Origin: an uncultured Eubacteriales bacterium
GTDB lineage: Bacteria; Bacillota_A; Clostridia; Christensenellales; Aristaeellaceae
Reading direction: 5' to 3'
Assembly: GCA_902766515.1 (NCBI GenBank)
Contig: CACXEB010000493.1
Coordinates: forward strand, 1 to 5,124
DNA: 5,124 bases
The notes under the pieces are model-generated. The model was not told the DNA's origin. It worked only from the letters and a program-made list of their open reading frames with translations, and made no database searches. Below, in pieces: positions 1-5,124 of the stretch (position 1 is its first letter; each line of letters opens with the position of its first letter). The position numbers and the translations under genes were made by a program.

Positions 1-1619
1 ATTTCCAGCGCGGCGCGGCGGTGGGTGACGATGATGACGGTCTTGCTGCGCATGGCGGAGATGTTGCTGAGCACCTTCGCCTCGGTCTCTTCATCCAGCG
101 CGCTGGTGGATTCGTCCAGCAGCAGGATGGGCGCGCCGCTGAGCAGCGCCCGGGCCAGCGCCACGCGCTGCGCCTGGCCCTCCGACAGGCCAACGCCCCG
201 CTCGCCCAGGACCGCCGTCAGACCGATGTCTTCCACCAGGTCTTCGATGCAGGCCGCCCGAACCGCTTCGGCGATATCCTCCTCCGAAGCGTGATCGGTA
301 AACATGGTCAGGTTGTCCCGGAGCGTGCCGGAGAACAGCGTAGTGCCCTGGGGCACATAGGCGAACAGGCCGCGCGTCCCGCGTCCGGCCGGCGCCGCGC
401 GATCCCCCTGTACAAAGAGGACGCTGCCTGCCGTGGGCTTGTAGATGCCCAGCAGCAGCTGGAACAGGCTGGTCTTGCCGCCGCCGGAGATGCCGGTCAG
501 CGCGACGAAATCGCCCTTCCGGATCACGGCGTTCACGCCCTCCAGCACCTCGTCCGTACCGTCGTCGTAACGGAAGGCGACCTCCTCCAGCCGGATCTCG
601 TCAAACGTGTCCAGCCGCTCGCCGGGCTGCTCGTCCGGCAGGCCGATGACCTCCTGCAGCCGTTCCGCCGACGCCACGACGCCGTAGGTCTGGCTGATCA
701 GGCTGACCGCGCTGGAGATGGGCGCCTGGATGCGGCCCACCAGCTGGACCATCGCCGTCAGCGCGCCGTAGGTGAAGGTGCCCTGGAAGATCTTGACGCA
801 GCCCCACAGGTGGCAGACCAGCCACGTCACGTCGAACATGCCCGCCATGCCCTGGTTCATTGCAATGGACAGCAGGCCGTTGTGCATCTGCTCCTCCGCC
901 AGGTGCTCGCGGTTCGTCTGCATCTGGCTGAGCGCCCGCTCCTCCGACCCGCTGGCCTTGACCACCCGGATGTTTTCCAGCGTCTCCTGGGTGCTGGCGT
1001 GCAGCGCGTCCTCCGCCTCCTGCATCCGCTTGTGGCGGCGCTTCATCGGCCCGCGGAAGACGAGGGTCAGCACCGCGCCGATCAGCGCACCGAGCATCAT
1101 CGCCGGCACAAAGCGCCAGTCCATGCTGATCAGGATCACCGCTGCGCCGATGAAGGACACCGCCAGCCTCAGGACCGAGGGCAGCAGGTCCATGACGCCG
1201 TTTTTGACGACGTTGACATCCGAAAACACGCGGTTGACCAGCTCGCCGCTGTGGTAGCCCTTCAGCGGCGCGTATTCCTTGCCCAGGATCGACGCGGTGA
1301 CCATGCCCTGCATGTGCTTCTGCAGCGCGATGGACGCCCTGGTGTGGAGGTACGCGCTGGCCAGCGATATGATTCGCATGACCACGATCAAGCCCACCAG
1401 GACCGCGCCCCAGGTCCACAGCGCCGAGATGTCCGAAGAGGTCGCGCTGTCCACCATCTCCTTCGTCGCCATGGTAAAGCCCAGGGCAACCAGGGTGTTG
1501 ACCACCGCCATGACGCTGAGCGCCGCGATCGATCCGCGGACCGCAGCGGTCCAGCGCCAGATCAGGGCCAGCCCCGGGCTTCTGAAGATGGTTTTCAGTT
1601 TCGACAGCTGCTCGTTCAT
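1..1619 (-). CDS. ABC exporter, fused membrane and ATPase domains (3' end outside window)
   Basis: Half-transporter of the ABC exporter type, likely to export the finished peptide or its precursor as a homodimer. The visible 539 residues begin at ATG 1619 and run off the left edge. The membrane domain comes first, with hydrophobic segments at roughly 28-50 and 68-90 and more between about 145 and 300. It contains the coupling-loop pattern GYHSGELVNRVFSDVN and later ENIRVVKASGSEE. The ATPase domain follows: A-loop Tyr at Y351, Walker A G376-ISGGGKT (K382), Q-loop Q424 in YVPQG, signature L478-SEGQ, Walker B ILLLD502-E503, D-loop SALD and H-loop H533. All catalytic motifs are present; only the last C-terminal residues are missing. 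The signature has Glu where LSGGQ has Gly. There is no N-terminal C39 peptidase domain, so this protein should not cut the leader. The start overlaps the second PqqD gene (ATGA), with GAGG just upstream. Confidence 0.97.
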   Translation of the reverse strand, partial: MNEQLSKLKTIFRSPGLALIWRWTAAVRGSIAALSVMAVVNTLVALGFTMATKEMVDSATSSDISALWTWGAVLVGLIVVMRIISLASAYLHTRASIALQKHMQGMVTASILGKEYAPLKGYHSGELVNRVFSDVNVVKNGVMDLLPSVLRLAVSFIGAAVILISMDWRFVPAMMLGALIGAVLTLVFRGPMKRRHKRMQEAEDALHASTQETLENIRVVKASGSEERALSQMQTNREHLAEEQMHNGLLSIAMNQGMAGMFDVTWLVCHLWGCVKIFQGTFTYGALTAMVQLVGRIQAPISSAVSLISQTYGVVASAERLQEVIGLPDEQPGERLDTFDEIRLEEVAFRYDDGTDEVLEGVNAVIRKGDFVALTGISGGGKTSLFQLLLGIYKPTAGSVLFVQGDRAAPAGRGTRGLFAYVPQGTTLFSGTLRDNLTMFTDHASEEDIAEAVRAACIEDLVEDIGLTAVLGERGVGLSEGQAQRVALARALLSGAPILLLDESTSALDEETEAKVLSNISAMRSKTVIIVTHRRAALE

Positions 1620-1876
1620 TCCTCAAGCGCGCCAACGCCGCGCAGCGTGTTCAGGATGGCCGTCACGTCGGCCGCGATCGTCTCGCGGGGCGCGTCATAC
1701 TGGCCGCACATGGCGTCGATGATCGCGGCTTCCGTCGTCTCTTCCTTCAGCAGGTCCACGATGAACGCCGCGGTCCGGTTGCCGCGGACAACGCCGGAAA
1801 ACGATCCGTCGCCCACGGGCACCAGGTATTGCGTGTCATCGATCGTCTGAACCAGAAAATCTTCCTTCAGTTTCAT
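1616..1876 (-). CDS. PqqD-like peptide-recognition protein 2, 86 aa
   Basis: A second stand-alone PqqD-family protein, clearly diverged from the first. It starts MKLKEDFLVQTIDDTQYLVP, then carries a G-rich turn (VGDGSFSG, 21-28) and the hallmark helix N33-RTAAFIVDLL (33-43). Helices at about 47-59 and 64-82 follow, ending VGALEE. The start at 1876 is fixed by a good ribosome binding site, AAGGAG at 1888-1883, with 6 nt spacing; the same frame is open upstream but has no comparable start. Its TGA overlaps the ATG of the ABC exporter by 4 nt, so the two are probably translated together. One possibility is that it escorts the modified peptide to the tailoring pair or the exporter, while the first PqqD serves the radical SAM enzyme. 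This division of labour is an inference. A second precursor outside the window is an alternative explanation. Confidence 0.86.
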   Translation of the reverse strand: MKLKEDFLVQTIDDTQYLVPVGDGSFSGVVRGNRTAAFIVDLLKEETTEAAIIDAMCGQYDAPRETIAADVTAILNTLRGVGALEE

Positions 1877-1893
1877 CCGTTTCTCCTTGTCTG

Positions 1894-3102
1894 TCAGTCT
1901 GTCCGCTTTTCCCGGACATATTTCCCGTTCCGGTACCGGACCAGCCCGCTGGACGCCCGGGGAACGCCCAGCGCCTCGCACAGGTCGTTCCAGCGCCGGC
2001 TGTCCTCGTATTCCGACCGGAAGCGTGCGATGGAATGATCGCGCCCCAGGCCCTTGCGGAGATAGCGCCCCGCCTGGTAGATCCAGGCAAACGGGCGCAG
2101 CAGCCGGTGTCGCCGCGCCGCCGGCCAGTTTTCGAGGCCCCGGCGCTGCAGGACGGCGACCGTCCCCTTCAGGCTGCGCAGGTTGGACAGGAAGTCCACG
2201 CTGGTCCAGCTGTCGGTTTCCGTCCGCCGGCCGAAATTGCCGCTGTCCATCACATAGGCCATCAGGCGTTCGCACAGGGCGGGGTCCGCCCCCGCCGTCC
2301 AGGCCCGCTTCGGCAGGCCCAGGTAGATTTCGCACATCCGGGTGACCGCGACGGCCAGCCGATCATGGCCGGTCTGCCTCGCCAGGTCCCGGAAGGCCGG
2401 CCATTGCGCGTCCGACAGGCGCCGGTCCGCGAACATCATCCAGTCGATCACCTGGCGCAGGCCCAGGCCCGACTCCATATGGTGGTTGATATGATCGAGC
2501 AGGACGATGCCGTTGACCTCGTCCGGCAGCGTATGGTCCGGCCGCATGCGGCTGAGGATCAGGCCGTCGATGACCTCCGCTTTTTTCAGGTCGTTGGTAT
2601 GCGCGTAATAGGCGTGCACTTCGACGAATACCTGGCCCTTCCTGAACTGCCTGTGCCGGCCGGTGGCGTGATCGGCGTCGTCGTCGGGGACCTCCATGTA
2701 CCCGCCATTCAGCAGCATATCGCAGACGGCCGCAAAGTCCTCCCGGCGGGGCATGATATCGATATCGCCCATCGCCCGCAGCTTCGCGTCCGGATAGTAC
2801 CGGGCCGCCTCCGAACCCTTCAGGAGGGCGTACGGCGCCGTGACCGGCAGCTCCGCCTGCGCGCGCTGGCACTGCACATAGAAGGCGACCTGCTGCATCA
2901 TGGCCAGCTTCCACGCGCGGCGCAGGTCGTCCGGCATGGCCAGCCTGCCCATCAGGCCGGCCGGCAGCGCCAGGATCGTATGCCGCTTCAGCTCCGCGTA
3001 CACGGCTTCATCCACGGACAGCCCCGCCGGATCACCGCCCCAAAGGGACAAGCGGACCAGCACCAGTACGCGGTCCATGACCGCTTTCGCCGCTTCCGTC
3101 AT
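1894..3102 (-). CDS. Nucleotidyltransferase-family protein (NTP_transf_5 type), 402 aa
   Basis: Matches the uncharacterised nucleotidyltransferase family often found in RiPP clusters beside an HprK-like kinase. Visible motifs are L93-L-K-G-S97, the catalytic-type pair in R109-A-M-G-D-I-D115 (metal-binding D113 and D115), and a third acidic position, E161 in FVEVH (159-163). The segment V200-LLDHINHHMESGLGLRQVIDW (200-221), with conserved His and Arg, is also typical of the family. The C-terminal third (from about 290) is basic and shows no motif I recognise. The usual chemistry of the fold is transfer of a nucleotide to a hydroxyl or phosphate. An attractive but unproven idea is that it acts on a group phosphorylated by the kinase encoded just upstream. 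The ATG overlaps the kinase stop (ATGA) with no clear Shine-Dalgarno. The next gene starts 17 nt downstream. No membrane segment is obvious, so it is probably cytoplasmic. Confidence 0.88.
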   Translation of the reverse strand: MTEAAKAVMDRVLVLVRLSLWGGDPAGLSVDEAVYAELKRHTILALPAGLMGRLAMPDDLRRAWKLAMMQQVAFYVQCQRAQAELPVTAPYALLKGSEAARYYPDAKLRAMGDIDIMPRREDFAAVCDMLLNGGYMEVPDDDADHATGRHRQFRKGQVFVEVHAYYAHTNDLKKAEVIDGLILSRMRPDHTLPDEVNGIVLLDHINHHMESGLGLRQVIDWMMFADRRLSDAQWPAFRDLARQTGHDRLAVAVTRMCEIYLGLPKRAWTAGADPALCERLMAYVMDSGNFGRRTETDSWTSVDFLSNLRSLKGTVAVLQRRGLENWPAARRHRLLRPFAWIYQAGRYLRKGLGRDHSIARFRSEYEDSRRWNDLCEALGVPRASSGLVRYRNGKYVREKRTD

Positions 3103-3848
3103 ACGGTTTCCGAGGCCCGGAGGGTCTCCCAGGCCATCCGGACCGACGCCGCGGTCGGTTCGCTGAGAAAACGGTAGACGGGCACCCGTTCCGTCAGGCT
3201 TTTCAGCAGGTCAAGCCCCCTGCGCCGCAAAGCGGCGTCCGCCGGCAGGTAGGTCTGCCGCATCAGGTAGAGATAGGCGTCCGCCGCGTTCGGCCGGACC
3301 AGGGCGTTCTTCCCGTCCATGCGCTCCAGCAGAAGGATGGCGCGCAGCGGCACGATTTTGTTGGAATTGATCCGCTCCTTGCCGCACCAGGGGGTGCCGC
3401 AGGCAAAGGTCCCTTCGTCCTTCAACTGGATGAGGGGCTTGTCCCCGTTCACGATTTCCGACCCCGGGATATGCTCGCACCACAGCCGGCCGCGGGTCGT
3501 CTTGCCGACGCCGCTCGGGGCGGTGATCATATAGCCCTGTCCCGCCGTGGCGACGATGACGCCGTGCATGGTCAGCGTGCCGTACATCAGCATGGCCTCA
3601 GCAATTTTGCGGTACACCGCCGTGACTTCCAGCACCTCCGGAAAGGGCCTGATGCCCTTCTCCCGGTATATCGGGTCCGCCTGGGCCGCCTCGCGGTCAA
3701 TATCCTCTTGATGGATGACGACCGCGATGTCCGGAATGGTTTTCATATCCGCCGATCGATAGTCCGCGCAATACTCGGAGACATAGTCGTATACCGGGCA
3801 GACCTCAATCAGCAGCCCCGCCAGCGTGATCCGAAACATCTTGGACAT
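3099..3848 (-). CDS. HPr kinase-related P-loop kinase, probable RiPP tailoring enzyme, 249 aa
   Basis: Resembles the HprK-like kinases of RiPP clusters, whose best-known member, PadeK of the paeninodin lasso cluster, phosphorylates the C-terminal Ser of its precursor. A variable N-terminal part (1-90) precedes a kinase-like core: H95 in TMHGVIVA, the Walker A loop A110-PSGVGKTT (K116), N134-GDKPLI, and G151-TPWCGKERINSN followed by KIVPLRAILLLE. These last two blocks are the signature of this subgroup. True HPr kinases are longer and carry a separate N-terminal domain, so a role in sugar control is unlikely. The stop overlaps the start of the next gene by 4 nt (ATGA), implying coupled translation and perhaps a joint function with the nucleotidyltransferase. 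The substrate is unknown: the candidate precursor ends in Cys, not Ser, so possible targets include S24, S25, T38 or T51, or another molecule. The family is confident; the substrate is not. Confidence 0.9.
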   Translation of the reverse strand: MSKMFRITLAGLLIEVCPVYDYVSEYCADYRSADMKTIPDIAVVIHQEDIDREAAQADPIYREKGIRPFPEVLEVTAVYRKIAEAMLMYGTLTMHGVIVATAGQGYMITAPSGVGKTTRGRLWCEHIPGSEIVNGDKPLIQLKDEGTFACGTPWCGKERINSNKIVPLRAILLLERMDGKNALVRPNAADAYLYLMRQTYLPADAALRRRGLDLLKSLTERVPVYRFLSEPTAASVRMAWETLRASETV

Positions 3849-3853
3849 ACCTG

Positions 3854-3860
3854 CTCCTTT
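3854..3860 (-). promoter_or_regulatory. Shine-Dalgarno site deciding the start of the kinase gene
   Basis: The minus strand reads AAAGGAG, 5 nt before ATG at 3848. This supports the start MSKMFRI rather than an in-frame ATG ten codons upstream, which falls inside the hairpin and would place the ribosome binding site within the coding region. Confidence 0.75.
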
Positions 3861-3861
3861 G

Positions 3862-3902
3862 AAAAAAGAACTGTGCAACGCTGCCGCTGCCCAGTTCTTT
3901 TT
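3862..3902 (-). terminator. Terminator-like hairpin between the first PqqD gene and the kinase gene
   Basis: On the minus strand, arms AAAAAGAACTG and CAGTTCTTTTT (3892-3902 and 3863-3873) pair perfectly over 11 bp. Inside, after a G/A mismatch, six more pairs (one G-U) close on a four-base loop GCAG. The 3' arm runs into a six-T tract. This is the layout of an intrinsic terminator, but it lies inside the gene array, and the kinase gene's ribosome binding site starts immediately after it. It may partially terminate transcription or stabilise an upstream mRNA, which would favour the precursor over the tailoring genes. The A/T tracts on both sides could also let it act on plus-strand transcripts. 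The fold was derived by hand; no energy was computed. Confidence 0.62.
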
Positions 3903-3911
3903 GAGGGTCGA

Positions 3912-4175
3912 TTACTCGTTTTCCAGCATTCCCAGCTGATCGAACCGCGCGAGCAGCGCGTCCAGGTCAGCGGCGGCCGTCGCCTCGTCCACGGCATACC
4001 TGTCCAGGACGGCTGCCAGCAGTTCACCGCGCGACGCAGGCGCCTGCCGCAGCCGTTCCCAGATGAAGGCGGACACGCGGTTCAGCAGCATGCATCCGCC
4101 CGTGTTTTCCCCGGTGGGCATCAGCATGTACTCCCCCACCGTCTTCCGCAGGACGAAACCGTCTTTTGCCTTCAT
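3912..4175 (-). CDS. PqqD-like peptide-recognition protein 1 (RRE domain), 87 aa
   Basis: Stand-alone PqqD-family protein, about the usual length of 85-95 residues. Such proteins form a winged-helix-like fold that binds the leader of a RiPP precursor and presents the core to a modifying enzyme. The N-terminal strand region (residues 5-31: GFVLRK, GEYMLMPTGE, CMLLN) leads into the family hallmark helix N32-R-V-S-A-F-I-W-E (32-40). Further helices cover about 49-60 (ELLAAVLDRYAVD) and 64-84, ending LGMLENE. The ATG lies 5 nt after the precursor stop with no good Shine-Dalgarno, so translation is probably coupled to the precursor. Its position beside the precursor and radical SAM genes suggests that it serves that pair; the partner assignment is an inference. 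The family call is confident. A terminator-like hairpin follows the stop codon. Confidence 0.9.
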   Translation of the reverse strand: MKAKDGFVLRKTVGEYMLMPTGENTGGCMLLNRVSAFIWERLRQAPASRGELLAAVLDRYAVDEATAAADLDALLARFDQLGMLENE

Positions 4176-4180
4176 GCCTG

Positions 4181-4348
4181 TCAGCAGCGGTTTTGGGTCG
4201 CGTTTGGCGGAATCGGCTTGCCGTTGGGCATCACGGTGCAGTTCGGGTGATTGCCCGGGTTCTTCGCGTTGCCCGAGGACGTCAGGATGACGTCGCTGCT
4301 GTCGATCTCGATCTTCTCAACCTTCGGCGCTTCATACGTTTCTTTCAA
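4181..4348 (-). CDS. Candidate RiPP precursor peptide, 55 aa, Asn/Pro-rich core with two Cys
   Basis: Small open frame between the radical SAM gene and a PqqD-like gene, starting at TTG behind a near-perfect Shine-Dalgarno. The N-terminal half is charged and leader-like: it begins MKETYEAPKVEKIEID and continues DVILTSSG. Y5-x-x-P8-x-V10 matches the Y-x-x-P-x-hydrophobic motif that recognition proteins bind in lasso peptide leaders. From G26 on, the composition changes: no Asp or Glu, no aromatic residue, seven Asn, six Pro, three Gly, one His (H34) and two Cys (C37 and the last residue C55). Asn falls at 27, 30, 33, 36 and 42, a three-residue spacing broken only at V39. The stop lies 5 nt before the next gene. 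The precursor role is inferred from size, position and leader/core contrast; the cleavage site near S25/G26 is a guess. It could instead be a small accessory protein, but the context makes that less likely. Confidence 0.78.
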   Translation of the reverse strand: MKETYEAPKVEKIEIDSSDVILTSSGNAKNPGNHPNCTVMPNGKPIPPNATQNRC

Positions 4349-4356
4349 GGGAATCT

Positions 4357-4363
4357 ACCTCCT
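4357..4363 (-). promoter_or_regulatory. Strong Shine-Dalgarno site that decides the TTG start of the precursor
   Basis: The minus strand reads AGGAGGT here, 8 nt before a TTG codon at 4348-4346. It overlaps the stop codon of the radical SAM gene. It is the strongest ribosome binding site in the window and the main reason for calling the small downstream frame a gene, because that frame has no ATG at its start. Confidence 0.8.
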
Positions 4364-5124
4364 TATTCACACTCGGGCACACTGTACACCCCCTGCCGGA
4401 CGAAGCGTTTTGTCCGCTCGCACAGCCTGAGGGAGCGCGTTCCCGGTATTGCAAATTGCCTGAGCCTGCCTGCGCACCGAGCGCACAGGGACGCGTAGGC
4501 GCATCCATCGCATTCGATGGCCCGCGGCCATTGCAACGCGGCCTCGTGCACCTGCCGCCAGGCCGGTTCGAAGCCGTCCCGCAGCGGATACGCCCGGATC
4601 ATCTCCAGCTCGTTGCAGGGACTCATGACGCCTCTCCAGTCGATGGAGAAACTGGATCGGCCGCCTCCGCAGAGCAGGCCCCGTACTTCGCCCTCATGGT
4701 TGGGGCCGCCTGCTTTCGGCAGTTTTTCCTCAGGATACTCCGTACAGACGATGCCGTCGAGCTCGTTCTGATACCGGAAAATCCGGATGTAGTCGTCGTC
4801 GTCCAGGTCTGTGACCTGGTCCGCCCTGCCCGTTTCCTGCCGCGGCTTCGTCAGCCCCGAGTTGACACGGACAGCAGATGAGAGTTCTTTGGCCAGGCGG
4901 ATCGTGCCGAACACGTCCTCGCCCAGGCGCCGGTTGGGCGTCACGGAGATTTCCAGCGGAAGCCCCGCCTCCCGGATCGCCCGGATATGGCTGAGCACCC
5001 TTTCAAACGCCCGCTGACCCGTCACCCGTTCATAGGCGTCCTCGCTGTCGCCGTAAAGCGTCACGCAGATCGCGCCGGGCCGGTACTTTTCAAAGTACCT
5101 GAGCCATTCGTCATCCAGCAGGGC
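4363..5124 (-). CDS. Radical SAM/SPASM peptide maturase, C-terminal part (5' end outside window)
   Basis: Probable radical SAM enzyme that modifies the peptide encoded just downstream. Only the last 253 residues are visible; the frame is open to the right edge, so the N-terminal CxxxCxxC motif that binds the SAM-cleaving cluster is not seen. Near the visible start, the segment CVTLYGDSEDAYERVTG matches the (V/I)TLYG...Y..VTG pattern of the barrel in peptide-maturing SPASM enzymes. The SPASM domain follows: C152-x12-G-x4-C170, then C205-x2-C208-x5-C214-x2-C217, then C235 (visible numbering), enough for two auxiliary iron-sulfur clusters. The family consensus has x3 before the sixth Cys; this protein has x2. 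FSIDWRGVMSPCNE and YPLRDGFEPAW are typical of this subgroup. The stop codon TAA runs directly into the precursor's ribosome binding site (TAAGGAGG), so the two genes are probably cotranscribed. The family is confident; the reaction is unknown. Confidence 0.93.
   Translation of the reverse strand, partial: ALLDDEWLRYFEKYRPGAICVTLYGDSEDAYERVTGQRAFERVLSHIRAIREAGLPLEISVTPNRRLGEDVFGTIRLAKELSSAVRVNSGLTKPRQETGRADQVTDLDDDDYIRIFRYQNELDGIVCTEYPEEKLPKAGGPNHEGEVRGLLCGGGRSSFSIDWRGVMSPCNELEMIRAYPLRDGFEPAWRQVHEAALQWPRAIECDGCAYASLCARCAGRLRQFAIPGTRSLRLCERTKRFVRQGVYSVPECE

Noticed and set aside
601..1635. Minus-strand open frame of 344 codons overlapping the exporter
   Set aside because: It is another frame of the exporter gene. 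Its sequence is Gly/Arg/His-rich, whereas the adjacent frame carries all ABC motifs.
21..1850. Long plus-strand open frame of about 610 codons
   Set aside because: It is antisense to the ABC exporter and the second PqqD gene, which have complete family motifs. Its translation is rich in His, Gln, Arg and Asp with no recognisable domain, as expected from the opposite strand of GC-rich coding DNA.
2035..3177. Plus-strand open frame of 380 codons
   Set aside because: It is antisense to the nucleotidyltransferase gene, has low-complexity composition and shows no ribosome binding site or domain.
3099..3848. True HPr kinase/phosphorylase for carbon control
   Set aside because: The protein is shorter than HprK, lacks its typical N-terminal domain, and carries the GDKPLI and GTPWCGKE blocks of the RiPP-associated subgroup within a RiPP operon.
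3471..4250. Plus-strand open frame of 259 codons
   Set aside because: It runs antisense across the kinase, the hairpin, the first PqqD gene and part of the precursor, with no family features.
4181..4348. Reading the small gene as a lasso peptide precursor
   Set aside because: The leader motif fits, but after D19 there is no Asp or Glu. A ring closed at residue 7-9 of a core starting at G26 is therefore impossible, and no lasso cyclase is in the window.
5082..5099. Perfect inverted repeat GGTACTTT-TC-AAAGTACC
   Set aside because: It lies inside the radical SAM coding region, encodes R-Y-F-E-K-Y-R, has no T-tract and is not at a gene boundary. Chance is the simplest explanation.
1..5124. CRISPR arrays, tRNA or rRNA genes, insertion sequences
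   Set aside because: I saw no direct repeat array, no tRNA-like or rRNA sequence, and no transposase or terminal inverted repeats. The window is almost entirely protein-coding.

Overview
All convincing genes lie on the minus strand, in one tightly packed, GC-rich array read from right to left. Strong AGGAGG-type ribosome binding sites, a TTG start and the gene families suggest a high-GC Clostridia-type Firmicute, perhaps from a gut. This taxonomic guess is an inference; nothing in the window fixes it.

In transcription order the window holds: (1) the C-terminal part of a radical SAM/SPASM peptide maturase, cut by the right edge; (2) a 55-residue candidate precursor peptide with a TTG start and a strong Shine-Dalgarno, found by hand; (3) a PqqD-like peptide-recognition protein; (4) a terminator-like hairpin; (5) an HPr-kinase-related P-loop kinase; (6) an NTP_transf_5-type nucleotidyltransferase-family protein, overlapping the kinase by 4 nt; (7) a second PqqD-like protein; (8) an ABC exporter with fused membrane and ATPase domains, overlapping the second PqqD gene by 4 nt and cut by the left edge. 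There is no gene-free stretch longer than about 65 bases, and no promoter is evident.

This reads as a biosynthetic operon for a ribosomally synthesised, post-translationally modified peptide (RiPP). The likely scheme is that a PqqD-like protein holds the precursor leader (a Y-x-x-P-x-V motif near its N-terminus), the radical SAM enzyme crosslinks or otherwise alters the core, the kinase and nucleotidyltransferase tailor it, and the ABC protein exports it. The kinase plus nucleotidyltransferase plus exporter set is known from Firmicute lasso peptide clusters of the paeninodin type. Here it sits with a radical SAM/SPASM enzyme, and the core has no Asp or Glu to close a lasso ring. The core is unusual: Asn recurs every third residue (27, 30, 33, 36, and again at 42), with six prolines, two cysteines (one the final residue), and no aromatic residue. 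The product class cannot be named from sequence alone. No leader protease is visible in the window.
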